DNA from: JBEIFW01 sp046081125
GTDB taxonomy: Bacteria; Actinomycetota; Acidimicrobiia; Acidimicrobiales; Ilumatobacteraceae
Direction of reading: 5' to 3'
Length of the DNA stretch: 46,540 bases
NCBI GenBank assembly: GCA_046081125.1
Contig: JBJTVH010000107.1
Span: 1 to 46,540, forward strand
Under the pieces are notes generated by a model. It saw nothing but the letters and a program-made list of their open reading frames with translations. It did not search any database and was not told where the DNA came from. The position numbers were made by a program, and so were the translations under genes. Position 1 is the stretch's first letter; each line of letters starts with the position of its first letter. Of this stretch, positions 23,997 to 32,635 are shown piece after piece.

Positions 23997-24961
23997 TGGA
24001 ACCCGTGGCCGGGACCGAGATCGTCTTGGAAGGCCTGACGAAGCGCTACGGCCCGGTGCTCGCCGTGGACGACCTGTCGTTCACGGTGCATCCCGGTCGG
24101 GTGACCGGCTTCCTCGGCCCGAACGGGTCGGGGAAGTCGACGACCCTGCGGTGCATGCTCGGCCTCGACCGGCCCGACGCCGGTTCGTGCCGGTTCGGCG
24201 GGGTGCCCTACCGCAGCCTCGACCGGCCCCTCACCCGGGTGGGGGCGATCCTCGACGCCGGCTACGTGCACCCGGCGCGCACGGCGCGCGCTCACCTTAG
24301 GATCGTCGCCGCCGCCAACGCGATCCCCGACACCCGGGTGGCCGAGGTACTGGCGATGGTGGGCTTGACCGGGGTCGCCCGGCGCCGGGTCGGTGGGTTC
24401 TCGCTCGGTATGCGCCAGCGACTCGGGTTGGCCGCCGCGCTGCTCGGCGACCCCGCAGTCCTCCTGCTCGACGAGCCGGTCAACGGTTTGGATCCCGAGG
24501 GGATCTCGTGGGTTCGCCAGTTCCTGCGCTATCTCGCCGGGGAGGGCCGCACGGTGCTCGTGTCGAGCCACCTGCTGGCCGAGATGGCCCACACGGCCGA
24601 CGATCTGGTGGTCATCGGCGAGGGCCGGCTGCTGGCGGCCGGCTCGGTCTCGGAGTTCGTGCGGGCGACGGTGTCGTCCTGGGTGCGGGTGCGCGCTCCG
24701 CAGGCGGCCCTTCTCCGGGAACGACTTGAATCCGAAGGAGCAGAGGTGCGCGTGCTCCCGGACGACTCGTTGCAGGTGACCAGGACGGACGCCCCCCGTA
24801 TCGGCGAGCTCGCCGCAGCTGCGGGCCTCGTCCTGCACGAGCTCAGCCCGGTGGAGCCCAGCTTGGAGGAGGCGTTCCTGCAGGCGACGCAACACGCCCA
24901 GACCTATCGCGGCGCATCGGTGGCGGGATCGTCGCTGCCACCGCCCGAGGTGCCTCGATGA
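23993..24961 (+). CDS. ABC-2 type transporter, ATP-binding protein
   Basis: The 322-residue ATPase has Walker A GPNGSGKST (42-50), the signature FSLGMRQRLG, Walker B VLLLDEPVNGLDP and the switch His in VLVSSHLLAEM. The C-terminal extension (about 220-322) includes the usual ABC-2 exporter tail (PSLEEAFLQAT). It pairs with the permease downstream, overlapping by 4 bases. The bacitracin/lantibiotic self-protection type is similar in layout, but the substrate cannot be told. Alternate ATGs lie at 23993 and 23996. Confidence 0.93.
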   Translation: MMEPVAGTEIVLEGLTKRYGPVLAVDDLSFTVHPGRVTGFLGPNGSGKSTTLRCMLGLDRPDAGSCRFGGVPYRSLDRPLTRVGAILDAGYVHPARTARAHLRIVAAANAIPDTRVAEVLAMVGLTGVARRRVGGFSLGMRQRLGLAAALLGDPAVLLLDEPVNGLDPEGISWVRQFLRYLAGEGRTVLVSSHLLAEMAHTADDLVVIGEGRLLAAGSVSEFVRATVSSWVRVRAPQAALLRERLESEGAEVRVLPDDSLQVTRTDAPRIGELAAAAGLVLHELSPVEPSLEEAFLQATQHAQTYRGASVAGSSLPPPEVPR

Positions 24962-25710
24962 TCGACGCGGTCCGCTCAGAGTGGCGCAAGGTGTTCGCGA
25001 CCCGCTCGCTCGTGGTGCTGCTCGTCTGCACGATCGCCTGCACGGTCGGGCTCGCCGTCCTCGTCGCCGTCGTCGTCGACCTCGCTTCGTTGGAGGACGG
25101 CGCCGGGGACCCACGCGACCGCAGCGTGTTGCTGGTGGGTGGGATGGGGATCGCCCGGTTCCTGCTCGGGAGCCTCGGCGTCCTGGTGATCGGCCAGGAG
25201 TTCCGGTTCTCGACGATCCGGGTCACCTTTGCGGCCGAGCCCCGCCGTGGCCGGGTCCTGCTGGCAAAGGGGATCGTCACCGCCGTCGTGACGGCGTTGA
25301 CGGCGGCGATCTCGCTGGCGGTTGCGGTCGGGCTGGGCGCGATCATCCTCGGTGCTCGCGGCTGGCCGGTCGAGCTCGCCGACGCAACGGTGCTGCGCTC
25401 CCTCGCCGGCTGGGTGGTCACCGGTGCCGTGTTCGCGCTGGCCGGTCTGGCCCTCGGGATGCTGCTGCGTCAGCCCGTCGGGGGGATCGTGGTGCTGGTG
25501 GCCTGGCGGATGCTCGTCGAACCGGTGATCGCTGGCTTCTTCCCGGACATCGGTGGTTGGTTGCCGTTCACCGCGGGCGACCGGGTGTTGTCGCTCGCCG
25601 GGGACGATGCCGCCGGGCCCGCAGGGTGGCTGGGGTTCGCCTATCTGTGCGCCGTCGTCACGGTCTTGGCCGGCGCCGGGGTTCGAGCGGTCGTGCGGCG
25701 CGACGCCTGA
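24958..25710 (+). CDS. ABC-2 type transporter, permease protein
   Basis: The 250-residue protein has six predicted membrane segments, starting with a cytoplasmic VRSEWRKVFATRS typical of ABC-2 permeases (about 4-16), then LVVLLVCTIACTVGLAVLVA, and a large outside loop. FLLGSLGVLVIGQEFRFSTI and the following TIRVTFAAEPRRGRVL are the conserved cytoplasmic-loop motif. It forms the membrane half of the exporter with the ATPase upstream. Confidence 0.9.
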   Translation: MIDAVRSEWRKVFATRSLVVLLVCTIACTVGLAVLVAVVVDLASLEDGAGDPRDRSVLLVGGMGIARFLLGSLGVLVIGQEFRFSTIRVTFAAEPRRGRVLLAKGIVTAVVTALTAAISLAVAVGLGAIILGARGWPVELADATVLRSLAGWVVTGAVFALAGLALGMLLRQPVGGIVVLVAWRMLVEPVIAGFFPDIGGWLPFTAGDRVLSLAGDDAAGPAGWLGFAYLCAVVTVLAGAGVRAVVRRDA

Positions 25711-25732
25711 GCGACGCGCGACGCTGTCGGGT

Positions 25733-26617
25733 ATGAGCGTCACCGAGGTTCCTGCCGCCGTTCGCGTCGTCCCGCTCGCCCCGTCGTTGGGCGCCGAGGT
25801 TCGCGGACTGTCCTTGGCCGATGCTGCGGTGGCGGCGCCCGTCGTCGAGCGGCTGCTGCTGGAGCACAAGGTGCTGTTCTTCCCGGGGCAGTTCCTCACC
25901 ACGGACCAGCACGTGGCGATCGGCCGTGCGCTCGGGCCGCTCGAAGCCCATCCGAACCTGCGCAACCCCTTCACCGAGCATCCCGAGATCTTCGAGCTCG
26001 CCGCAAGCGCCGGTGGGATCGCCGACGAGTGGCACACCGATCTCACGTTCCTGGAGCAGCCGTCGGTGTGCTCGGTGCTGCACATGGTGCGTTGTCCGGC
26101 GGTGGGGGGCGACACGATGTGGACGAACCTCGAGCTCGCCTACGAGGAGCTGTCGGCACCGCTGCGCGAGCTGTGCGACGGACTACAGGCGCTGCACGAC
26201 GCGGCCCCCCACGGCCGGCCCGAGCAGATGGCGATCCATCCCGTCGTGCGGGTTCATCCCGTCACGGGCCGGCGCTCGCTCTACGTCAACGAACACTTCA
26301 CGCGCCGCATCGTCGAGCTAGGGCACGTCGAGTCGACGGCGCTGCTGGGACTGCTGTGCGACTGGGTGCACCAGGAGCGGTTCACCGTGCGCTACCGCTG
26401 GAGCGAGGGCACGATCGCCCTCTGGGACAATCGCTGCACCCAGCACTTCGTCCTCAACGACTTCGTCGGCGAGCGGATCATCCAGCGGGTGACGGTGATG
26501 GGCGACCGACCCGACGGAACGCCGGCGCGGTGGCCGGCGTTCACCACGGCACGCCGCAGCGCGCAGAGCCGCCACGACCGTCAGTTGGCACGGTTCCTGG
26601 CGAGCCGGTCGGAGTGA
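25733..26617 (+). CDS. TauD/TfdA-family Fe(II)/2-oxoglutarate dioxygenase
   Basis: The 294-residue protein is a TauD-type oxygenase: iron ligands His101 and Asp103 in EWHTDLTF, and distal His238 in NRCTQHFVLND. Arg252 in IIQRVTVMGD fits the 2-oxoglutarate-binding arginine. The N-terminal VVPLAPSLGAEVRGLSLAD is typical. Such enzymes hydroxylate sulfonates, phenoxy acids or alkyl sulfates; which one applies cannot be told. ATG 25733 is chosen since an upstream frame would overlap the permease. The downstream neighbours are convergent. Confidence 0.92.
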   Translation: MSVTEVPAAVRVVPLAPSLGAEVRGLSLADAAVAAPVVERLLLEHKVLFFPGQFLTTDQHVAIGRALGPLEAHPNLRNPFTEHPEIFELAASAGGIADEWHTDLTFLEQPSVCSVLHMVRCPAVGGDTMWTNLELAYEELSAPLRELCDGLQALHDAAPHGRPEQMAIHPVVRVHPVTGRRSLYVNEHFTRRIVELGHVESTALLGLLCDWVHQERFTVRYRWSEGTIALWDNRCTQHFVLNDFVGERIIQRVTVMGDRPDGTPARWPAFTTARRSAQSRHDRQLARFLASRSE

Positions 26618-26653
26618 ACCTCGGTTCCCGTCGCGGTCCCGGCTCGTCGAGGC

Positions 26654-26941
26654 TCAGTCGGCGGTGACGCGCACCCCGCGCCAGAACGCGACGCGGCCTC
26701 GGATCTCGGCGGCGGCGGGCTTCGGGTCGGGGTAGTACCAGGCGGCGCCTTCGTTGCGCCGGCCGTCGACGACCACGTCGTAATAGGACGCAACACCCTT
26801 CCAGGGGCAGGTCGTGTGGCGGTCGCTCGGCTCGAAGTGCGCGGCCATGAGCGCCGAGGAGGGGAAATAGTGGTTCCCCTCGACGACGACGGTGTCGTCG
26901 GTCTCGGCGATCACGGTGTCGTTCCAGACGGCTCGGATCAT
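26654..26941 (-). CDS. DUF427 family protein
   Basis: The 95-residue protein fits DUF427: it begins MIRAVWNDTVIAETDDTVVV and contains CPWKGVASYYDVVVDG and GAAWYYPDPKPAAAEIRGRV, the conserved parts of this small beta-barrel family. The function is not established. ATG 26941 has an AAGGAG site 7 bases upstream, within the 17-base gap to the thrH-like gene, so it is third in a minus-strand operon. Confidence 0.93.
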   Translation of the reverse strand: MIRAVWNDTVIAETDDTVVVEGNHYFPSSALMAAHFEPSDRHTTCPWKGVASYYDVVVDGRRNEGAAWYYPDPKPAAAEIRGRVAFWRGVRVTAD

Positions 26942-26958
26942 GGTGGGCTCCTTGTGGT

Positions 26959-27573
26959 TCAGGCCAGTGTGTCGGCGATGCGTGCCGCGAGTTCCACGTA
27001 GGTCTCCGCAGTCGGGAACTGCGGGAACTCGGCCTTCACGTTGTCGGGTGCGTGGAACAGGATGCCGGCGTCGGCCTCGGCCAGCATGGCGGTGTCGTTG
27101 TAACTGTCGCCCGCCGCGACCACCCGGTAGTTGAGGCCGTGAAAGGCGCGTACGGCGTGGCGCTTCTGGTCGGCCATGCGCAGGCGGTAGCCGACGATCC
27201 GGTCGTCGGCCACCTCGAGGCGATGGCACAGCAGGGTCGGCCAGCCCAGGTGGGCCATCAGCGGCCGGCCGAACTGTTCGAAGGTGTCCGACAGGATCAC
27301 GACCTGGGTTCGCGCCCGCAGCTCGTCGAGGAACTCGCGTGCGCCGGGTAGCGGCCCGAGCGCTGCGATGACGTCGGCGACGAGCGACATCGTGAGGCCG
27401 TGCTCGGCGAGGAGGCTCAGCCGGTATTGCATCAGCACGTCGTAGTCGGGCTCGTCGCGGGTGGTGCGCCGCAGCGCCTCGATGCCGGTCCGCTCGGCGA
27501 CGGCGATCCAGATCTCTGGGACGAGGACGCCCTCGAGGTCGAGGCAGACGAGTTGCTGACGTGGGTCGGACAT
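26959..27573 (-). CDS. thrH: ThrH-type HAD phosphatase (phosphoserine phosphatase / homoserine phosphotransferase)
   Basis: The 204-residue protein closely resembles ThrH, a bifunctional HAD enzyme of serine/threonine metabolism. Motifs: CLDLEGVLVPEIWIAVAERT with nucleophile Asp12, FEQFGRPLMAHLGWPTLLCH, Lys in MADQKRHAV, and GDSYNDTAM. The ending GILFHAPDNVKAEFPQFP is ThrH-specific. It dephosphorylates phosphoserine and can transfer phosphate to homoserine in Pseudomonas; that activity is extrapolated. The ATG overlaps the preceding peptidase stop by one base. Confidence 0.92.
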   Translation of the reverse strand: MSDPRQQLVCLDLEGVLVPEIWIAVAERTGIEALRRTTRDEPDYDVLMQYRLSLLAEHGLTMSLVADVIAALGPLPGAREFLDELRARTQVVILSDTFEQFGRPLMAHLGWPTLLCHRLEVADDRIVGYRLRMADQKRHAVRAFHGLNYRVVAAGDSYNDTAMLAEADAGILFHAPDNVKAEFPQFPTAETYVELAARIADTLA

Positions 27574-29075
27574 CACCGGCAGACGGTACCGGGCGCCGGC
27601 ACGGTGAGGTCGCGGAGGAACGAGTCGACGGTGCGGCGGCTGCAAGCGTTGCGTTGGTAGCCGGTGTGGCCGTCGGCCTCGACCGTCAGCAGCGTCGCTC
27701 GCTCGAGGTCCTTGGCCAGGGCCGCCGTGGCCGAGAGCGGGGTGATCGGGTCCCCGGTCGTCCCCACCAGCAGGATCGGCCCGGCGACGCCGGCGGCGGT
27801 GACACGCGCTTTGGGCGCCCGGGCGGGCCAGACCATGCAGGTATAGGCGTAGGCGCCGACCCGCCCGAGGCGCGGGGCGACTGCAACCAGCTGGTCGGCG
27901 AAACGATCGGGGAAGCTCGGATCGAGCGGTCCCGGATCATCGAGGCAGTTGACGGCGCTGTTGGCATCGAACGTGTGCGTCCAGGCCGGGTCCCCATGGT
28001 TCGTGTAGGCGTCGTACATCGCGAGCAGCGGCCCGCCGTCACCTTTCCGGGCCGCGGCGAGCGCGCGGGTCAACGCCGGCCAGAGCGTCGCGTCGTACAG
28101 GCCCGACACCACGGCGACGTAGGCGATGCCCTGTCCGACCGCAGGCCGTCCGGCGGGCGAGGTCAGCGGCGCTCGATCGAGAGCGATCATCAGCTCGTCG
28201 AAGGCCTTGCCCGCGGCGCCGTTGTTCCAGAACGGGCACGATCGCCGCGCCGAGCAGTCGTCGAGCACCTTGGTGAGCGAGGTCTCGAGCGCGCCGTACT
28301 GACGGAGGGTGTCCTCCTCATACGAGGCGTTGATGTCCACGGCACCGTCGAGCACGATCGCCCGCACCCGGGTGGGGAACAGGGTGGCGTACGTCGCACC
28401 GATCTCACTGCCGTAGGAGAAGCCCAGATAGGTGAGGCGGTCCTCGCCGAGGGCGGCCCGGATGAGATCGAGATCCCGGGCGGTGTCGGCGGTGCCGACG
28501 AAGGGCAGCAGCCGTCCCGATCGGCGGGAGCACTCGGCGACGTACCGTGCGGCCGCGTCGATGAGCGCCTGCTTCTCGGCCGGCGTGTCCGGGGTGGGGT
28601 CGAGCGCGAAGTAGGCGTCGATGTCGTCGGTGCAGGCCACGGCGTCGGACTCCCCGACGCCGCGCGGGTCCCAGGCCACGATGTCGAACCGGTCGATCAA
28701 CCCGGGGAACAGCCGTGGGGCGGCATCGGCGAGGTCCAGGGCCGGCACGCCCGGGCCGCCAGGGTTCGTGACGATCGAGCCGACCCGGCGCCCCGGGTCA
28801 GCCAGATGGCGGCGCAGCGCGAGCATGACCGTGCCCTCGGTGCGGCCCGAGTGGTCGAGCGGCACGGTCATCGTCCCGCATTCGAGACGGCTGCCGCAGG
28901 GGCGCCAGTCGATCGTGGGCCGAGCCGGCTGGTCTCCGGTCGGGCTCGGCGTCGACGGCGGCACGGTCGAGGTGATCGGCGCCGGAGCCACGGTTACCGA
29001 GGTCGCCGTGGCACATCCGGCGGCGAGGACGACCGACGCTGCGATCACGGCGAGGGTCTGCACGGCTCGACGCAT
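27573..29075 (-). CDS. Secreted lipoprotein alpha/beta-hydrolase, tripeptidyl-aminopeptidase/Hip1-like
   Basis: The 500-residue protein has a lipoprotein signal peptide with lipobox LAAGC (Cys21), a Pro/Thr-rich linker, and an alpha/beta-hydrolase fold of the TAP type: NPGGPGVPALDL oxyanion loop, DPRGVGESD, nucleophile elbow GFSYGSEIG with Ser220, acid in GTTGDPITPLS, and His in ADGHTGY near the end. These features match the secreted actinobacterial tripeptidyl aminopeptidases (SlpD/E, Hip1). It is predicted to trim peptides at the cell surface. First gene of a three-gene minus-strand operon. Confidence 0.92.
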   Translation of the reverse strand: MRRAVQTLAVIAASVVLAAGCATATSVTVAPAPITSTVPPSTPSPTGDQPARPTIDWRPCGSRLECGTMTVPLDHSGRTEGTVMLALRRHLADPGRRVGSIVTNPGGPGVPALDLADAAPRLFPGLIDRFDIVAWDPRGVGESDAVACTDDIDAYFALDPTPDTPAEKQALIDAAARYVAECSRRSGRLLPFVGTADTARDLDLIRAALGEDRLTYLGFSYGSEIGATYATLFPTRVRAIVLDGAVDINASYEEDTLRQYGALETSLTKVLDDCSARRSCPFWNNGAAGKAFDELMIALDRAPLTSPAGRPAVGQGIAYVAVVSGLYDATLWPALTRALAAARKGDGGPLLAMYDAYTNHGDPAWTHTFDANSAVNCLDDPGPLDPSFPDRFADQLVAVAPRLGRVGAYAYTCMVWPARAPKARVTAAGVAGPILLVGTTGDPITPLSATAALAKDLERATLLTVEADGHTGYQRNACSRRTVDSFLRDLTVPAPGTVCR

Positions 29076-29123
29076 GGCGTCGGAATCGTACGTTGCCACC
29101 GGCGTCGAGCCTTGGCGCGGCCG

Positions 29124-29129
29124 TAGCCT
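29124..29129 (+). promoter_or_regulatory. Candidate -10 element of the ABC exporter gene
   Basis: TAGCCT ends 7 bases before GTG 29137, and no Shine-Dalgarno sequence is seen. Transcription would then begin at or near the start codon, as in actinobacterial leaderless genes. No -35 was assigned. Confidence 0.35.
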
Positions 29130-29139
29130 GCAGCCCGTG

Positions 29140-31023
29140 ATGATGAGTGGCGGCTTCCACGGCTGGGGCAACGACGCGTCGGCGGTGAAGGGCAAGCGCC
29201 TCGAGGTGGCCGTGCTCCGGCGCGCGTGGGCGTTCGCCCGGCCCTTCCGGGCCTGGATCACTGGCTTCCTGACGGTGATCGTGCTGTCGGCGATGCTTGC
29301 GCTCGTCCCGCCGTTGCTGTTCCGTTCGATCATCGACACCGCACTGCCGGAGGGTGATCGTGGGCTGGTCACGGTGCTCGCTGCCTTGACCGTCGCCGCG
29401 GCCCTGGCCGACGCCGGGCTCGCCGTGGTGCAGCGGTGGTGCTCGTCGCGCGTCGGCGAGGGGCTCATCTACCGGCTCCGGGTGACGCTGTTCGACAAGG
29501 TCCAGCGGATGCCGATCGCGTTCTTCACGCGCACCCAGACCGGAGCGTTGATCAGCCGCCTGAACAACGACGTCGTCGGGGCCCAGAACGCGGTGACCGG
29601 CACGCTCGGGCAGGTGCTCTCCAACGGCGTGGTGCTCGTCACGACGCTTGCGGCCATGCTCGTCCTTGAGTGGCGTCTCACCGTCGTGTCGCTCGTCGTG
29701 CTGCCGCTGTTCGTGGTGCCGGCGAAGCGGGTCGGCCGCCGTGTCCAGGCGCTGTTCCGCCAGCAGATGACGCTCAACGCCCAGATGAACACCCAGATGA
29801 CCGAGCGGTTCAACGTCGCCGGCGCGCAACTCGTCAAGCTCTACGGCCGCCACCCCGAGGAGCTGTCGGCCTTCGATGCCCGGGCGGCAGGAGTGGCGGC
29901 GGCGGGCGTCAAGGTGGCGATGTACAGCCGGGTGTTCTTCGTGGCGATGGGTGTCGTGGCGGCGGTCGGCGCAGCGGCCACCTACGGCTTCGGCGGCCAT
30001 CTGGTGATCGGCGGCGAATTGTCGACCGGGGATCTCGTCGCCATGGCGGCGCTCGTCGCGAGGATCTATGGGCCGCTGATGCAGCTCACCAACGCCCGCA
30101 TCGACCTGATGACCGCAGTGGTGAGCTTCGAGCGGGTGTTCGAGGTGCTCGACGCCCCGGTCTCGGTCACGGATCGGCCCGGCGCCGTCGAGTTGGTCGC
30201 CCCCCGAGGCCGAGTGGTGTTCGACCGGGTCTCGTTCCGGTACCCCGCCCCCAGCGAGGTGTCGATCGCCTCGCTCGAATCTCCCGGGTCGAGTGCATTG
30301 GGCACGTCGCCGGGCGATCCGGTGCTCCACGACATCGACCTCGCCGTCGAACCCGGGACGGTGGTCGCGCTGGTCGGTCCGTCGGGTGCAGGGAAGTCGA
30401 CGATCGCCTCGCTCGTGCCCCGGCTGTACGACGTGTCGTCCGGGGCGGTGCGCGTCGACGGCATCGACGTGCGCGAACTCACGCAGGCGTCGCTGCGAGC
30501 CTCGATCGGCGTCGTTCCGCAGGACCCGCACCTGTTCCACGAGTCGATCGCAGCGAACCTGCGCTACGCCCGACCCGAGGCGACGCAGGCCGAGCTCGAA
30601 GCGGCCTGCCGCGCGGCGCGCATCCACGGGGTGATCGCCGGACTCCCCGAGGGGTACGACACGGTCGTCGGCGAGCGGGGCTACCGGCTCTCGGGCGGGG
30701 AGAAGCAGCGGGTCGCCATCGCTCGGATGCTGTTGAAGGACCCGGCGATCGTCGTGCTCGACGAGGCGACCAGTCACCTCGACGCCGAGAACGAGGCCGC
30801 CGTTCAGGCGGCGCTCGACGAGGCGCTGCAGGGCCGGACGGCGCTTGTGATCGCCCACCGGTTGTCGACGATCCGGGACGCCGACGTGATCTGCGTCGTC
30901 GACGCCGGCCGGATCGTCGAGCGTGGCGCCCACGACGAGTTGCTCACCGCCGGCGGCCTCTACGCCGACCTGTATCGGACCCTGTCGGGTTCGACGTCGA
31001 CGGTCGGGGCCGGGGAAGGCTGA
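29140..31023 (+). CDS. ABC exporter with fused membrane and ATPase domains (MdlB/MsbA type)
   Basis: The 627-residue half-transporter has an N-terminal six-helix exporter domain (about 25-330) and a C-terminal ATPase domain with Walker A GPSGAGKST, Q-loop GVVPQDPHLF, signature RLSGGEKQRVAIARM, Walker B IVVLDEATSHLD and switch ALVIAHRLSTI. An insert (about 365-405, ASLESPGSSALGTSPGD) precedes the ATPase core. It probably works as a homodimer, as no partner is adjacent; substrate unknown. GTG 29137, ATG 29140 and ATG 29143 are alternate starts. Confidence 0.93.
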   Translation: MMSGGFHGWGNDASAVKGKRLEVAVLRRAWAFARPFRAWITGFLTVIVLSAMLALVPPLLFRSIIDTALPEGDRGLVTVLAALTVAAALADAGLAVVQRWCSSRVGEGLIYRLRVTLFDKVQRMPIAFFTRTQTGALISRLNNDVVGAQNAVTGTLGQVLSNGVVLVTTLAAMLVLEWRLTVVSLVVLPLFVVPAKRVGRRVQALFRQQMTLNAQMNTQMTERFNVAGAQLVKLYGRHPEELSAFDARAAGVAAAGVKVAMYSRVFFVAMGVVAAVGAAATYGFGGHLVIGGELSTGDLVAMAALVARIYGPLMQLTNARIDLMTAVVSFERVFEVLDAPVSVTDRPGAVELVAPRGRVVFDRVSFRYPAPSEVSIASLESPGSSALGTSPGDPVLHDIDLAVEPGTVVALVGPSGAGKSTIASLVPRLYDVSSGAVRVDGIDVRELTQASLRASIGVVPQDPHLFHESIAANLRYARPEATQAELEAACRAARIHGVIAGLPEGYDTVVGERGYRLSGGEKQRVAIARMLLKDPAIVVLDEATSHLDAENEAAVQAALDEALQGRTALVIAHRLSTIRDADVICVVDAGRIVERGAHDELLTAGGLYADLYRTLSGSTSTVGAGEG

Positions 31024-31027
31024 GCAG

Positions 31028-31390
31028 ATGCCGAACAACGTCCTGGGGACCGAGCTCGAGCCGTGCGGTCTCGAACCGCGCACGGGGTTCTTCCGTGACG
31101 GCTGCTGCCGGACGGGGCCCGATGACGACGGGGTCCACGTCGTGTGTGCGGTGGTCACCGCGGAGTTCCTCGCGTTCTCGCGCGAGCAGGGCAACGATCT
31201 GATCACCCCGGCCCCCCAGTGGGGGTTCCCGGGGTTGCGGCCGGGCGACCGGTGGTGTCTGTGCGCCTCCCGCTGGGCCGAGGCGCTCGAGGCCGGGGTG
31301 GCACCCCCGGTCGTGCTCGAGGCCACCCACGTCCGGGCCCTCGACTGGGTGTCGCTCGACGACCTGCGCCGCCACGCCGCACCGCGCTGA
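31028..31390 (+). CDS. DUF2237 family protein
   Basis: The 120-residue product has the layout of DUF2237: NNVLGTELEPCGLEPRTGFF with DGCCRTGPDDDGVHVVCA, then FLAFSREQGNDLITPAPQWG FPGLRPGDRWCLCASRW and a C-terminal LEATHVRALDWVSLDDL. Four conserved cysteines (in EPCGL, DGCC, and WCLC) suggest metal binding, but no function is established. It starts 4 bases after the exporter stop, so the two are co-transcribed. Confidence 0.9.
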   Translation: MPNNVLGTELEPCGLEPRTGFFRDGCCRTGPDDDGVHVVCAVVTAEFLAFSREQGNDLITPAPQWGFPGLRPGDRWCLCASRWAEALEAGVAPPVVLEATHVRALDWVSLDDLRRHAAPR

Positions 31391-31438
31391 CCGTCGTCAT
31401 CCCGCAACCGTGTGGCACCCCGTCGTCATGATGGGGCC

Positions 31439-32635
31439 ATGTCCGTCGTGCTGCTCACCGTTGGGGCCCTGCTCGCCCTCGTCGGTGTCACCGCTGCGCT
31501 CGTCACCGTCGTCGCCGCCCGGGCCCGGCGCCGCGAGGCGGTTTTCGTCCCCGAGGCTGTCGCCGCGTTGGTCGAACAGGTCCGGGCCCAGGCCGCAGCG
31601 GAACGGGATGCGGCGGTGCGCGCGGCCCTCGAGCAGGCCGCAGTGCTGCAGCGCGAGGCGCTCGGGGCCTCGCTGTCGGCGGGCCGGGAGGAGCTCACCG
31701 CCAAGAAAGACGTGATCGATGCTCGGCTCGAACAGGTCCGCACCGAGGTCCGCACCGAGCTCGATCGGGTGGCCGGCCTGGTCGCGCAGCTCGGCAACGT
31801 CACGCATCGCAGCGTCGGTGAGGTCACGGCGGCGTTGTCGGCCCATGCCGAGTCCACCGCTGCGCTCGCCCGGACTACGCAGGGCTTGCGGGAGGCGCTG
31901 GCCAACAGCAAGACCCGGGGCCAGTGGGGCGAGCGGATGGCCGAGGACGTGCTCCGCCTCGCCGGGTTCGTCGAGAACGTCAACTACCGCAAGCAGCGCG
32001 GTGTCGACGGCGGCGGCATCCCGGATTTCACGTTCCCGCTCCCCAAGGGCCACGAGCTCTACATGGACGTGAAGTTCCCGCTCACGGCCTACCTGCGGTT
32101 CCTGGAGGCCGGCACCGAGGCCGAACGCTCAGCGCATCGTGAGGCGTTCCTGCGCGATGTCCGGATCCGGGTTCGTGAGCTGTCGAGCCGGGAGTATGCG
32201 CGCAACGGAAAGGCGCCGAGCGTCGACTATGTGCTGCTCTTCCTCCCGAACGAAACACTGGGCACGTTCCTGTTCGAACAGGACCCGGCCCTGTTCGACG
32301 ATGCGCTCGGCCAGCGGGTGGTGCTGTGCACGCCGATGACGTTGTTCGCGCTGCTCGGCGTGGTGCGTCAGGCCTATGACACGTTCATGGTCGAACAGAC
32401 CTCGGAGGAGATCCTGCGGGTGCTGGCCGGTTTCGAGACCCAATGGGGCAAGTTCGTCGGAGCGCTCGATCTGGTCGGCAAACGGCTCGAATCCACGCAG
32501 AAGGCGTTCGAGGATCTCGCCGGCCCCCGGCGGCGGCAGCTCGAACGCCCGTTGCAGCGTCTCAGCGCGCTGCGCACCGACCGTGGGATCACGGTCGCCG
32601 AGGACGATGCTGACGTGCTCGAGTTGGGTGCCTAG
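31439..32635 (+). CDS. rmuC: RmuC family DNA-recombination protein
   Basis: RmuC limits short inverted-repeat rearrangements in E. coli. The 398-residue product has an N-terminal membrane helix (VVLLTVGALLALVGVTAALV), a long coiled coil (about 40-150), and the RmuC nuclease-like core: TRGQWGERMAEDVLRLAGF, DFTFPLPKGHELYMDVKFPL, then VDYVLLFLPNE. ATG 31439 may be leaderless, with CATGAT 6 bases upstream. Its stop overlaps the stop of the convergent CoA-transferase gene in the tetramer CTAG. Confidence 0.93.
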   Translation: MSVVLLTVGALLALVGVTAALVTVVAARARRREAVFVPEAVAALVEQVRAQAAAERDAAVRAALEQAAVLQREALGASLSAGREELTAKKDVIDARLEQVRTEVRTELDRVAGLVAQLGNVTHRSVGEVTAALSAHAESTAALARTTQGLREALANSKTRGQWGERMAEDVLRLAGFVENVNYRKQRGVDGGGIPDFTFPLPKGHELYMDVKFPLTAYLRFLEAGTEAERSAHREAFLRDVRIRVRELSSREYARNGKAPSVDYVLLFLPNETLGTFLFEQDPALFDDALGQRVVLCTPMTLFALLGVVRQAYDTFMVEQTSEEILRVLAGFETQWGKFVGALDLVGKRLESTQKAFEDLAGPRRRQLERPLQRLSALRTDRGITVAEDDADVLELGA

